Part shown: piece after piece, positions 29,236-37,756 of the stretch
Numbering within the stretch: position 1 is the first letter of the stretch
Layout: every line of letters starts with the position of its first letter
Made by a program: the position numbers and the translations under genes
The notes under the pieces: model-generated
The model's database searches: none
What the model saw: only the letters and a program-made list of their open reading frames with translations
What the model was told of the DNA's origin: nothing
Assembly (NCBI GenBank): GCA_004211435.1
Contig: SECS01000020.1
Coordinates: 1 to 42,019 of the forward strand
Length of the DNA stretch: 42,019 bases
Source of the DNA: Novosphingobium sp.
GTDB taxonomy: Bacteria; Pseudomonadota; Alphaproteobacteria; Sphingomonadales; Sphingomonadaceae
Direction of reading: 5' to 3'

Positions 29236-30000
29236 ATGGACCTTGGCTTTCTGGATATCGATACCCTGCTGCCGTTCATGGCGATCGGGTTCGCGGCGCA
29301 GCTCGTTGATGGGGCGCTGGGTATGGCCTTTGGGGTCATCTCGAACACGCTGATGGTCGGCGTGCTCGGCGTCCCGCCAGCCCTGGCCTCGCAGCGCGTC
29401 CATCTGGTCGAGTGCTTCACCACGGCGACCTCGGGTATCAGCCACCTGCTCCACGGCAATATCGACAAGCGCCTGTTCTTCAAGCTGCTGATCCCGGGCA
29501 TCGTCGGCGGCGTGCTCGGTGCCTATGTGCTGAGCTCGATCGACGCGGGCGTGATCAAGCCGTTCATCCTGGCCTACCTGTCGGGCATCGGCCTCTACAT
29601 CCTGTGGCGCGGGCTGTTCTATCCGCCCAAGGTCAAGGATCCGAAGGTGATCGCGCCGCTGGGTCTGGTCGGCGGTTTCCTCGATGCCGCGGGCGGCGGC
29701 GGCTGGGGACCGGTGGTCACCTCGAACCTGCTGATCCAGGGCGCCGATCCGCGCAAGGTCGTGGGTACGGTGAACTCGGTCGAGTTCTTCCTGACGCTGA
29801 CCGTCTCGGCGGTGTTCATCTATCATCTGGGGGTCGCCGACCTCGCCGGCGCGACCCTGGGCCTGCTGATCGGCGGCCTGCTGGCCTCGCCGCTCGGCGC
29901 CTGGGCGGCCAAGCACCTGCCGGCCAAGCAGATGCTGATCCTCGTCGGCTTCGTGCTGTCGCTGACGAGCGCCTACGGCGTCTATCGCGCGCTGATCTGA
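29236..30000 (+). CDS. TSUP family permease (TauE/SafE-like)
   Basis: The 254-residue polytopic protein has two copies of a four-helix unit, typical of the TSUP (sulfite exporter TauE/SafE) family. Motifs are AAQLVDGALGMAFGVISNTL in the first repeat and VGGFLDAAGGGGWGPVVTSNL in the second. It probably exports a small anion such as sulfite, a sulfonate-derived compound or another organic acid; the substrate is unknown. The ATG at 29236 follows a region with inverted repeats that may control it. It is convergent with the acyltransferase gene at 30255; the 254-bp gap between them holds only a GC-rich hairpin (30017-30025 with 30031-30039) and no gene that I can see. Confidence 0.9.
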   Translation: MDLGFLDIDTLLPFMAIGFAAQLVDGALGMAFGVISNTLMVGVLGVPPALASQRVHLVECFTTATSGISHLLHGNIDKRLFFKLLIPGIVGGVLGAYVLSSIDAGVIKPFILAYLSGIGLYILWRGLFYPPKVKDPKVIAPLGLVGGFLDAAGGGGWGPVVTSNLLIQGADPRKVVGTVNSVEFFLTLTVSAVFIYHLGVADLAGATLGLLIGGLLASPLGAWAAKHLPAKQMLILVGFVLSLTSAYGVYRALI

Positions 30001-30016
30001 GGCAGGAGCTGGCGGG

Positions 30017-30039
30017 GCGGGGCGGTCGTGCTGCCCCGC
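30017..30039. terminator. GC-rich hairpin after the TSUP gene
   Basis: GCGGGGCGG (30017-30025) pairs with CTGCCCCGC (30031-30039), with one G-T wobble and a 5-nt loop. It is 16 bp past the TSUP stop. It lacks a T tract, so it is only a possible terminator. Confidence 0.35.
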
Positions 30040-30254
30040 GGACCAGTCGCGAGGCAGCCTTCGACCGGAGGTGGAGCGCCTTCGCCAAAGTTGGGTTGCT
30101 GCCGTCGGAAACCTGCCCGAACAACCCCCCGGTGCGACCCGGTCCAGTGGTCCGCGACGACAGCGATCGAGCCGCTATGCCGCCTGGCGCCGCCTGTAAA
30201 TCACCCGGAAGCGCTGCTGCTACCAAGGTCTAAGGCGCGGCCGCGATTAGGATG

Positions 30255-31235
30255 TCAGGCTGGCGCGAGAGCGGTCCGGCGGCGGTCCAGTAGGCTCAGG
30301 AGGCGACGGCGCAGCGGCACGTCGATTCGCGTGTTGAGCCACCAGGCCGCGGCGATCAGCAGCACCCAGAGGTAGCCGGGCGATCCGCCCAGCTCGTTGC
30401 AGGTCTGCACGATGACGCCGTGAATGCAGTAAAGCGGATAGGATAGACCGCCGACCTGTTCGAACAGCCGCGTGCGCGGCGCTTCCCAGATCGTGGCGAG
30501 CCAAAGGATGAGCGGCAGTGCCACGAAGACGCTGGCGAGGTTCCAGAGCGTCTGGCCACCGCTCACCTGCAGGGTGACGAGCACCAGGGCGGCGGGTAGC
30601 AACCAGGCCAGCCGGGTCTCGCGCTGCTGTACGGCGAAACGGACATGCAGCCGGTGCATGGCGACGCCGAGCGAGAAGGAGAACAAGGTCCGCGCGAGGC
30701 CGAAGCCGATCGTCGGCCAGAAGGCGCCGAGCTCGGCAAGCGAATGGTGCAGGGCGCCGGCGAGGAAAATCGCGCCGCTGGCCAGGATGACGGCCACGAG
30801 GCCACGCCAGCCGAGCCGGACGATGACGAGCGCGAAGAGAAGATTGGCCAGGAGCTCGAGCGCCAGGGACCACATCGGGCCATTGCCCGGATACAGCGGC
30901 ATCAGGCCGGGAGAGCGGACAGCCATCCCCTCGAAACTGGGTAGCAGCAGCAGCGATTCGAAATAGCGGCCCGAAAGGAAAACGCCGATCGCCGCGCCGA
31001 CGAAGGCCATCGGATAGACCCGCACGAGCCGTAGCAGCGCGAACTCGCGCAGCGGCATGCCCTCGCGCAGGCGCTGCTCGTAGGCATGAGCGATAACGAA
31101 GCCGCTGAGCGCGAAGAACAGATCGACGGCGAGATAGCCGCCCGGCACCCGGATCGGCGAGAAGGGGCCCAGGTGGTAGAACAGCACGAGGATCGCGGCG
31201 AAACCGCGGAGCCCGTCGAGAGTGTTGAAGCGCAT
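30255..31235 (-). CDS. Acyltransferase 3 family membrane protein
   Basis: The 326-residue polytopic protein (about ten helices) has the Acyl_transf_3 signature: LDGLRGFAAILVLFYHLG near the start with the conserved R and H, then GGYLAVDLFFALSGFVIAH. It is a second O-acyltransferase in the window, distinct in sequence from the one at 22207. The open frame starts with a TTG at 31259, eight codons earlier. I prefer the ATG at 31235, which places the conserved LDGLRG motif at the usual distance from the start. Neither has a clear Shine-Dalgarno sequence. It runs toward the TSUP gene. The acceptor glycan or lipid is unknown. Confidence 0.85.
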   Translation of the reverse strand: MRFNTLDGLRGFAAILVLFYHLGPFSPIRVPGGYLAVDLFFALSGFVIAHAYEQRLREGMPLREFALLRLVRVYPMAFVGAAIGVFLSGRYFESLLLLPSFEGMAVRSPGLMPLYPGNGPMWSLALELLANLLFALVIVRLGWRGLVAVILASGAIFLAGALHHSLAELGAFWPTIGFGLARTLFSFSLGVAMHRLHVRFAVQQRETRLAWLLPAALVLVTLQVSGGQTLWNLASVFVALPLILWLATIWEAPRTRLFEQVGGLSYPLYCIHGVIVQTCNELGGSPGYLWVLLIAAAWWLNTRIDVPLRRRLLSLLDRRRTALAPA

Positions 31236-31295
31236 TCGCTTGTCCGTCTGATCCGCCAAAGGCCGCGATAGACGTTTATGGTTAACGAAACCCTG

Positions 31296-31319
31296 CCGCC
31301 CGCCGGTAAGGGCGGGCGG
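31296..31319 (-). terminator. Hairpin after maeB
   Basis: CCGCCCGCC (31296-31304) pairs perfectly with GGCGGGCGG (31311-31319), with a 6-nt loop. It lies 12 bp beyond the maeB stop on the reverse strand. The following tract is only TTT, so the efficiency is unclear. Confidence 0.6.
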
Positions 31320-31331
31320 AACGGCCGCGGG

Positions 31332-33593
31332 TCAGCCGGTGATGCCCGCTGCGGCCAGCACGGCCAGGGTCAGCACGTCGGGGGCGATCGCGGTCATCGG
31401 GGCGATCTGGACGGGCTTCTCCATGCCGATCAGCATCGGGCCGATCGTGGTGTTGCCGCCGAGCTCGCGCAGCAGCTTGGCCGAGATGTTGGCCGACTGC
31501 AGCCCCGGCATGACCAGCACGTTGGCCGGCGCCGACAGGCGGCTGAACGGATAGTTCTTCATGATGTTGGGGTTGAGCGCCGCATCGGGGGCGAGGTCGC
31601 CCTCGTACTCGAAGCCCGGGTCGCGCGCGTCGAGGATCGCCACGGCGTCGCGGATGTTGTCGAGCCAGCGCCCCGCCGGATTGCCGAAGGTCGAGAACGA
31701 GAGGAAGGCGACGCGCGGCTCGTGGCCGAGGCGGCGCGCGACGGCGGCGGTCTCGGTGGCGATATGCGCGAGGTCCTCGGCCGAGGGCCGCTCGTTGATC
31801 GTCGTGTCGGCGATGAACACCGTGTTGTTCTTGGCGATCGTCAGATGGATGCCGAAAGGCAACGCGCCGGGCTTCGGATCGAGCACCTGGCGAACTTCCT
31901 TGATCGACTGCGAGAACGGCCGCGTCACGCCCGAGATCATCGCATCGCCGTGGCCCAGCGCAACCAGCAGCGAGGCGAAGACGTTGCGGTCCTGATTGAC
32001 CATGCGCTTGATGTCGCGCTCCAGGAAGCCGCGGCGCTGCAGGCGATTGTAGAGATAGTCGACCATGGCCGGCACGTGCGGCGAAGTGGTCGAATTGTGG
32101 ATCTCGAAGGTCTCGGGATTGCTGATGCCCAGCTCGAGCAGCTTGTCGGTCACCGCCTGGGTGCGGCCGACGAGCACGGGCGTGCCATATTCGAAATCGC
32201 GGAACTGGATCGCCGCGCGCAGCACGACGTCTTCCTCGGCCTCGGCGAAGACCACGCGCTTGGGATTGGCCTTGGCCTGGGCATAGACGTTGGTCAGCAC
32301 CGAGGTCGTCGGGTTGAGCCGCGCCTTGAGGCTGTGGCGATAGGCCTCGAAGTCCTCGATCGGCAATTGCGCCACGCCCGAATCCATCGCCGCCTTGGCC
32401 ACGGCCGAGGAGACGACTTCCATAAGCCGGGGATCGAACGGCGCGGGGATGATGTAGTCGCGGCCGAACTGATGGGTCTGGCCATAGGCCGCGGCGACTT
32501 CCTCGGGCACTTGCTGGCGCGCCAGTTCGGCGATGGCCACGGCCGCGGCGATCTTCATCTCCTCGTTGATCGCGGTCGCACGCACGTCGAGCGCGCCGCG
32601 GAAGATGAAGGGGAAGCCCAGCACGTTGTTGACCTGGTTCGGATAGTCCGAACGGCCCGTGGCGACGATCGCGTCGGGGCGCACGGCCTTGGCGTCGGGC
32701 GGGGTGATCTCCGGATCGGGGTTGGCCATGGCGAAGATGATCGGCTCGGCCGCCATCGTCTTGACCATGTCCTGCGTGATCGCGCCCTTGGCCGAAAGGC
32801 CCAGGACGATGTCGGCGCCCTTGATGGCTTCGGCCAGCGTGCGCTTGTCGGTCTCGATCGCGTGGGCCGACTTGAACTGGTCGATGCCTTCGCGGCCCTT
32901 GTAGATCACGCCCTTGGTGTCGCAGACCGTGACGTTCTCGTGGCGCACGCCCATCGACTTGATCAGCGCGGTACAGGCCAGCGCCGAAGCGCCGGCGCCG
33001 TTGACCACGACCTTGACGTCCTTGAAGTCACGGCCCGTGATGAAGCAGGCGTTGACCAGGCCCGCGGCGGCGATGATCGCCGTGCCGTGCTGGTCGTCGT
33101 GCATCACCGGGATCTTCATCCGCTCGCGCAGGGTCTGTTCGATGATGAAGCATTCGGGCGCCTTGATGTCCTCGAGGTTGATGCCGCCGAAGCTCGGCTC
33201 CATCATCGCGATCGCCTCGATCAGCGCGTTCGTGTCCTCGCTGGCCAGCTCGATGTCGATCGAATCGACGTCGGCGAAGCGCTTGAACAGCACGGCCTTG
33301 CCTTCCATCACCGGCTTCGACGCCAGCGCGCCGAGGTTGCCCATGCCGAGGATGGCCGTGCCGTTCGAGATCACCGCGACGAGGTTGCCCTTGGCGGTGT
33401 AGTCGTAGGCCGTGGCGGGATCGTCGTAGATCGCCTGGACGGGCACGGCGACGCCCGGGGAATAGGCCAGCGACAGGTCGCGCTGGGTCGCCATCGGCTT
33501 GGAGGCGATGATCTCGATCTTACCGGGGCGGATCGTCTTGTGATAGAACAGCGCTTCGCGCTCGGTAAAACGGACGTTGCTTTCGTCGGCCAA
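31332..33593 (-). CDS. maeB: NADP-dependent malic enzyme with phosphotransacetylase-like domain
   Basis: The 753-residue protein is the MaeB-type malic enzyme. The N-terminal malic domain (residues 1-160) has LAYSPGVAVP, the ISNGTAILGMGNLG motif and FADVDSIDIEL. The metal-binding part follows at NLEDIKAPECF and PVMHDDQHGTA. The NADP-binding domain holds VVNGAGASALACTALI. The C-terminal half (about residue 425 on, from VVFAEAEEDVVLRAA) resembles phosphotransacetylase and is thought to be regulatory. It decarboxylates malate to pyruvate with NADPH production. The length is normal. It is divergent from mutS with 192 bp between them, an arrangement common in alphaproteobacteria. The dctA carrier in this window could feed it, but the link is not sequence-based. 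Confidence 0.96.
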   Translation of the reverse strand: MADESNVRFTEREALFYHKTIRPGKIEIIASKPMATQRDLSLAYSPGVAVPVQAIYDDPATAYDYTAKGNLVAVISNGTAILGMGNLGALASKPVMEGKAVLFKRFADVDSIDIELASEDTNALIEAIAMMEPSFGGINLEDIKAPECFIIEQTLRERMKIPVMHDDQHGTAIIAAAGLVNACFITGRDFKDVKVVVNGAGASALACTALIKSMGVRHENVTVCDTKGVIYKGREGIDQFKSAHAIETDKRTLAEAIKGADIVLGLSAKGAITQDMVKTMAAEPIIFAMANPDPEITPPDAKAVRPDAIVATGRSDYPNQVNNVLGFPFIFRGALDVRATAINEEMKIAAAVAIAELARQQVPEEVAAAYGQTHQFGRDYIIPAPFDPRLMEVVSSAVAKAAMDSGVAQLPIEDFEAYRHSLKARLNPTTSVLTNVYAQAKANPKRVVFAEAEEDVVLRAAIQFRDFEYGTPVLVGRTQAVTDKLLELGISNPETFEIHNSTTSPHVPAMVDYLYNRLQRRGFLERDIKRMVNQDRNVFASLLVALGHGDAMISGVTRPFSQSIKEVRQVLDPKPGALPFGIHLTIAKNNTVFIADTTINERPSAEDLAHIATETAAVARRLGHEPRVAFLSFSTFGNPAGRWLDNIRDAVAILDARDPGFEYEGDLAPDAALNPNIMKNYPFSRLSAPANVLVMPGLQSANISAKLLRELGGNTTIGPMLIGMEKPVQIAPMTAIAPDVLTLAVLAAAGITG

Positions 33594-33672
33594 TGGAATT
33601 CTCCCCGCTGTCGGGCCATGCCCTAACCAATGTTAAGCCCCGGCGATAGGGGGTTGCGCGTTTCGCTTCGGT

Positions 33673-33689
33673 AATAATCGAAAATTATT
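33673..33689. promoter_or_regulatory. A+T-rich inverted repeat in the maeB/mutS gap
   Basis: AATAAT (33673-33678) and ATTATT (33684-33689) are exact inverted arms around CGAAA, in an otherwise GC-rich gap. It lies in the shared promoter region of the divergent maeB and mutS genes. I cannot fix -35/-10 boxes with confidence. It may be an operator or just the promoters' A+T-rich core. Confidence 0.35.
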
Positions 33690-33785
33690 TGCCGCTCGCG
33701 GAGCAGTGATGTTGCGCGGCCATTTTGGGGGAAAGCCGGGCGCACCGCCATTCCGAATCGCCGGCCTGGGCGCTACCGCAGCACC

Positions 33786-36149
33786 ATGTCCGCGCCCGTG
33801 ACCCCGATGATGGCCCAGTACCTCGCGCTCAAGGCGCAGGCCGAGGACTGCTTGCTGTTCTATCGCATGGGCGACTTCTTCGAGCTGTTCTTCGACGATG
33901 CGCGGACCGCGGCGCAGGTGCTCGACATCGCGCTGACCAGCCGCGGCGAGCATGGCGGCGCGCCGATCCCGATGTGCGGCGTGCCCGTGCATTCGGCCGA
34001 GGGCTATCTCGCGCGGCTGATCAAGGCCGGCTGCCGCGTCGCCATCGCCGAACAGGTCGAGACGCCCGAGGAAGCCAAGAAGCGCGGCGGCTCGAAGGCG
34101 CTGGTCGCGCGCGACATCGTCCGCTTCGTCACGGCCGGCACCCTGACCGAGGAGGCCCTGCTCGAACCGCGTCGCGCCAACGTGCTCGCCGCGGTCTGCG
34201 AGGTGCGCGGGCTCGTCGGCGTGGCGACCTGCGACATCTCGACCGGGCGCATGGAGCTCGAGGAATGCGCGCCCGACCGGCTCGGCGCGGCGCTGGCGCG
34301 TGTCGGCGCGAGCGAGGTCGTCGTGCCCGAGGGCTTCACCGCCAATGAAAACGGGGGCGTCCCGATCGACGCGATCCCGCGGCCGTCGCGCGATTTCGGC
34401 AGCGATCAGGGCGAGGTACGGCTCAAGGACGTCCACGGCGTCGCCACGCTCGACGGCTTCGGCAGCTTCACGCGGGCGATGCTCGGCGCGGCCGGTGGCC
34501 TCGTCGCCTATCTCGACCATGTCGGTCGCGGCACTTTGCCCTTGCTGCTGCCGCCGGCGGTGCGATCGGGCGAGGCCCATCTGGCGATGGACGAGGCGAC
34601 GCGCGCCAGCCTCGAGATCCTCCAGTCGAGCCAGGGCGGGCGGCGCGGCAGCCTGATCGATGCGATCGACCGCTGCGTCACCGGCGCGGGTGCGCGCCAG
34701 CTTTCCGAAGACCTGTCGGCGCCGCTGACCGACCTCGCCGTGATCTCCGAGCGGCTCGAGCTCGTGCAATGGCTCCATGGCAATGCCCTGCTGCGCGGCG
34801 ATCTGCGCTCGGTGCTCCGCGCGCTGCCCGATGTCGGCCGCGCGCTCGGTCGCGTCGTCGCGGGGCGCGGCTCGCCGCGCGACCTGGGCCAATTGCGCGA
34901 CGGGCTGACCGAGGCGCGGCGCGTGCGCGATCACCTGCTCAAGCTCGGCGACCGGCCGGCGCTGCTCGACCGGCTGCTGCCGAGCCTGGGCGGCCACGGC
35001 GCGCTGACCGATCTCTATGCGCGCGCGCTGGTGCCTTCGCCGCCGACCGAGCGCGGGCAGGGCGGCTATATCGCCGAGGGCTACGACGCCGCGCTCGACG
35101 CGCTGCGCGACACCTCGGGTCACGCGCGCCGCGCGATCGCCGCGCTCGAGGCCAAGTACCGCGACCAGACCGGCGTGGCCGCGCTCAAGATCAAGCACAA
35201 CGGCGTGCTCGGCTACTTCATCGAGGTCCCCGCCAAGCACGGCGACGCGCTGATGAAGCCCGACTCTGGCTTCACCCACCGCCAGACCATGGCCGGCGCC
35301 GTGCGCTTCAACGCCCTGGCGCTGCACGAGGAGGCGAGCCGCATCGCCGAGGCCGGTGGCCATTCGCTCGCCGCCGAGGAAGCCCATTTCGAGGAACTGG
35401 TCGCCGCCGCGATCCAGGCGCGCCACGCCATCGCCGCCACGGCCGAGGCCCTGGCGCGGATCGACGTCTCGACCGGCCAGGCCGAGCGCGCGGCCGAGGG
35501 CGGCTGGACACGGCCCGAGATCGTCGATCATCCCTGCATCGAGATCGCCGGCGGCCGGCACCCGGTGGTCGAGGCGGCGCTGGCGCTCAAGGGCGAGCGC
35601 TTCGTCGCCAACGACTGCCGCCTCGCGCCCGACGACCGGCTCTGGCTGATCGGCGGCCCTAACATGGGCGGTAAGTCGACCTTCCTGCGCCAGAACGCGC
35701 TGATCGTGCTGCTCAACCGCTGCCGCTGCCTCTTCGCGACGCATTACCACGAGCTGTCGCGGCTCGCCGAAAGCTGCGATGCGCTGTCGCTCCACCACGT
35801 CCGCGCGCGCGAGTGGAAGGGCGATCTCGTGCTGCTGCACGAACTCGCCGAAGGGCCGGCCGATCGGTCGTACGGCCTCGCCGTCGCGCGGCTCGCGGGT
35901 GTCTCGCCGGCGGTGTTGTCACGCGCCAAGACCGTGCTCGACAGGCTCGAAAAGGGTCGCGCCGAGACGGGCGGGCTCGCCGCGGGTCTCGGCGATCTGC
36001 CGCTCTTCGCCGCGGCCTTCGAGGCCGATTCGGAAAAGCTCGACACGATCCGCGAGCGCCTTAACGGGCTCGACGTCGACGCCCTGTCGCCGCGCGAGGC
36101 GCTCGATCTGCTTTATGACCTGAAGCGCGAGGCCGGCACCGATCATTAA
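33786..36149 (+). CDS. mutS: DNA mismatch repair protein MutS with internal in-frame deletion of the ATPase core
   Basis: The 787-residue frame is clearly MutS. The mismatch-binding domain has YRMGDFFELFFDDA (F-x-E), followed by the connector, lever/clamp and ATPase domains. The Walker A motif GPNMGGKST is at residues 624-632. After it the chain goes FLRQNALIVLL and at residue 644 continues directly with NRCRCLFATHYHELSRLAE. In E. coli MutS about 85 residues lie between the matching points, holding the Q-loop region, the ABC signature (S-G/R-R-S-T-F) and Walker B (DExGRGTST). All of these are missing, and the frame is not broken. The usual alphaproteobacterial length is near 870, so the shortage fits. 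Such a protein should not hydrolyse ATP. The deletion joint is near 35709-35717. The ATG at 33786 lacks a strong Shine-Dalgarno sequence. Confidence 0.93.
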   Translation: MSAPVTPMMAQYLALKAQAEDCLLFYRMGDFFELFFDDARTAAQVLDIALTSRGEHGGAPIPMCGVPVHSAEGYLARLIKAGCRVAIAEQVETPEEAKKRGGSKALVARDIVRFVTAGTLTEEALLEPRRANVLAAVCEVRGLVGVATCDISTGRMELEECAPDRLGAALARVGASEVVVPEGFTANENGGVPIDAIPRPSRDFGSDQGEVRLKDVHGVATLDGFGSFTRAMLGAAGGLVAYLDHVGRGTLPLLLPPAVRSGEAHLAMDEATRASLEILQSSQGGRRGSLIDAIDRCVTGAGARQLSEDLSAPLTDLAVISERLELVQWLHGNALLRGDLRSVLRALPDVGRALGRVVAGRGSPRDLGQLRDGLTEARRVRDHLLKLGDRPALLDRLLPSLGGHGALTDLYARALVPSPPTERGQGGYIAEGYDAALDALRDTSGHARRAIAALEAKYRDQTGVAALKIKHNGVLGYFIEVPAKHGDALMKPDSGFTHRQTMAGAVRFNALALHEEASRIAEAGGHSLAAEEAHFEELVAAAIQARHAIAATAEALARIDVSTGQAERAAEGGWTRPEIVDHPCIEIAGGRHPVVEAALALKGERFVANDCRLAPDDRLWLIGGPNMGGKSTFLRQNALIVLLNRCRCLFATHYHELSRLAESCDALSLHHVRAREWKGDLVLLHELAEGPADRSYGLAVARLAGVSPAVLSRAKTVLDRLEKGRAETGGLAAGLGDLPLFAAAFEADSEKLDTIRERLNGLDVDALSPREALDLLYDLKREAGTDH

Positions 36150-36172
36150 CCGCGCGGCGTTATGCTGCGCGC

Positions 36173-36394
36173 ATGTTCGGACCGCGCATAACCACCGTCT
36201 TCCGTAGCAAGTGGCGTGCCCTCTGGTTCGCCGCGAGCGTGCTTCTCGGCGTCTGGTTCTCGGTGCCCAAACAGGGCGAGAAGACCGATCCGGCGCAGCA
36301 GCAGGCGATCGAAGCGGTGGCCGGGCTCGTCGGTCAAGGCCAGCCCGCACCGGCCGAGAAGCACGTCAATCCGTGGGCCAAGGACAAGCCCTAA
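36173..36394 (+). CDS. Small single-span membrane protein
   Basis: The 73-residue protein has a basic N-terminus (TTVFRSKWR) and one hydrophobic helix (ALWFAASVLLGVWFSVP), then a polar tail rich in Gln, Pro and Ala ending KHVNPWAKDKP. It is probably an inner-membrane protein with its C-terminus in the periplasm. I do not recognise the family; short proteins of this type are common in sphingomonads. It starts 24 bp after mutS on the same strand and may share its transcript. The ATG at 36173 is near the stop of mutS. It is convergent with the acidic protein, with 12 bp between the stops. Confidence 0.65.
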   Translation: MFGPRITTVFRSKWRALWFAASVLLGVWFSVPKQGEKTDPAQQQAIEAVAGLVGQGQPAPAEKHVNPWAKDKP

Positions 36395-36406
36395 GCGCCG
36401 GGCGCC

Positions 36407-36748
36407 TCAGTCCTCCTCGCCGGACTCCCCGAGCCCGTCTTCCTCGTCATCGTCGTTGCGTTCGCCGCGGAAGGCGTCGTTGTCGATGCGGCCGCTGGAG
36501 ACCATCTGCTCCATCTTGTCGACGAGGTCCTGGGCGTCGTCGCTGTCGTCGCCGGACGAGACCTTCTCGCTGTCTTCGCTGGGGAATTCGCCGGACCCGC
36601 GGCCCAGGGCTTCGTCGGCCAGCGTCTGCGCCTGGCTGTCCGCGTCTTCCTGCTCCGAGTTCTGGTTCTCGGGAGCCAGGCCTTCGGTCTGCTGGTCCTC
36701 CCCATCAAAACTTTTGGGGCCGTCGAACTTGCGCGGGTTTTCGGTCAT
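36407..36748 (-). CDS. Acidic, probably disordered small protein
   Basis: The 113-residue protein is rich in Asp, Glu, Ser, Gln and Gly, with no cysteine and no membrane helix. The only ordered-looking part is around residues 65-90 (DDSDDAQDLVDKMEQMVSSG), a possible helix. It ends in a very acidic tail (RNDDDEEDGLGESGEED). The Shine-Dalgarno sequence AAGGAG lies 6-7 nt before the ATG at 36748, but four of its bases sit in the stem of a strong hairpin (36757-36785), which might control its translation. It follows hbd by 51 bp on the same strand. The function is unknown; similar sphingomonad proteins are annotated as hypothetical. Confidence 0.7.
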   Translation of the reverse strand: MTENPRKFDGPKSFDGEDQQTEGLAPENQNSEQEDADSQAQTLADEALGRGSGEFPSEDSEKVSSGDDSDDAQDLVDKMEQMVSSGRIDNDAFRGERNDDDEEDGLGESGEED

Positions 36749-36756
36749 GGCAGTCT

Positions 36757-36785
36757 CCTTCGCCCGCTCAACGAGCCGGCGAAGG
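36757..36785 (-). promoter_or_regulatory. Hairpin covering the Shine-Dalgarno sequence of the acidic-protein gene
   Basis: CCTTCGCC (36757-36764) pairs with GGCGAAGG (36778-36785), and an inner GCTC/GAGC stem (36766-36769 with 36773-36776) closes an AAC loop; one C-C mismatch lies between the stems. On the reverse strand AAGGAG (36760-36755) is the ribosome site, so four of its six bases are paired. No T tract follows, so a terminator is less likely than translation control, for example by temperature or coupling to hbd translation. Confidence 0.45.
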
Positions 36786-36799
36786 GACAGGTTCCCCGA

Positions 36800-37669
36800 T
36801 CAGCGCGTCGGGACGGGGACGTCGCCGGTATAGTCGTAGAAGCCGCGGCCGACCTTGCGGCCGATCCAGCCGGCTTCGACGTATTTCACCAGCAGCGGCG
36901 CCGGGCGGTACTTGCTGTCGCCGGTGGTCGAGTAGAGCACCTTGATGATCTCGAACAGCGTGTCGAGGCCGACGAAGTCGGCCAGGGTCAGCGGGCCCAT
37001 CGGGTGGTTGAGGCCGATGCGGCAGCCCTTGTCGATGTCCTCGATCGAACCCATGCCCGCGCCCAGCACGAAGATCGCCTCGTTGAGCATGGGGCAGAGG
37101 ATGCGGTTGACCACGAAGCCTGGCTCGTCGCCGGCGAGGACGACTTCCTTCTTGATCGACTCGGCGAAGGCGCGCGCCTTGGCGGTCGTCTCGGCCGAGG
37201 TCGGCAGGCCCGGAATGATCTCGAGCAGGCCCATGACCGGCACCGGGTTGAAGAAGTGCATGCCGATGAAGCGCGAGGGATCGGGCACGCGCGCGGCCAT
37301 GCGGGTGATCGGGATCGAGCTGGTGTTCGAGGCGAGGATCGCGTCGCTCTTGAGCACCGAGACGACCTGTTCGAAGATCTTGTGCTTGATCTCTTCGCGC
37401 TCGGTCGCGGCTTCGATGACGATGTCGGCCTCGCCCAGCGGGGCATATTCGCCGACCGGCGTGATGCGCGAAAGCACCGTCTTGGCTTCGGCGGCGTCGA
37501 GCTTGCCGCGGCCGACCAGCTTGTCGAGCGTCTTGGCGATGGTGGCCTTGCCCTTTTCCGCGATCTCCAGGGAGATGTCGGTCAGCAGCACCCGATGGCC
37601 AAATTGCGCGGAAGTCTGGGCGATGCCCTGACCCATCATGCCCGCACCGATCACGCCAACGATAGACAT
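36800..37669 (-). CDS. hbd: 3-hydroxybutyryl-CoA dehydrogenase
   Basis: The 289-residue protein is a short 3-hydroxyacyl-CoA dehydrogenase. It begins with the NAD-binding GVIGAGMMGQGIAQ, with a later acidic residue (D31 region) that favours NAD. The active site is IGMHFFNPVPVM (catalytic H at about residue 138) and the late EPGFVVNRILCPMLNEA. The C-terminal dimer domain runs from LNHPMGPLTLADFVGLDT to the end. It oxidises (S)-3-hydroxybutyryl-CoA to acetoacetyl-CoA, or the reverse for PHB or butyrate metabolism. It is last in the gluQ/twin-TM/pduO group and 87 bp after pduO. A similar order is common in alphaproteobacteria. Confidence 0.93.
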   Translation of the reverse strand: MSIVGVIGAGMMGQGIAQTSAQFGHRVLLTDISLEIAEKGKATIAKTLDKLVGRGKLDAAEAKTVLSRITPVGEYAPLGEADIVIEAATEREEIKHKIFEQVVSVLKSDAILASNTSSIPITRMAARVPDPSRFIGMHFFNPVPVMGLLEIIPGLPTSAETTAKARAFAESIKKEVVLAGDEPGFVVNRILCPMLNEAIFVLGAGMGSIEDIDKGCRIGLNHPMGPLTLADFVGLDTLFEIIKVLYSTTGDSKYRPAPLLVKYVEAGWIGRKVGRGFYDYTGDVPVPTR

Positions 37670-37756
37670 ATTCCGTTCCTTCTTCGCACCCGCAGCAATT
37701 GCGCGGGGATTTAGCGCGAGCGAAGGGCCTTGGCTAGCTCTCCATTAAGCGGGCGA

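Noticed and set aside
30001..30254. Small gene or RNA gene between the TSUP and acyltransferase genes
   Set aside because: I saw a hairpin, but no open frame with a ribosome site, and no tRNA-like fold.
31278..33626. 782-codon + strand frame opposite maeB
   Set aside because: maeB is fully conserved on the reverse strand; the + frame has no motif.
35640..36149. mutS interpreted as frameshifted or as two genes
   Set aside because: The frame is continuous and both sides match MutS in the same frame, so a deletion explains it better than a frameshift.
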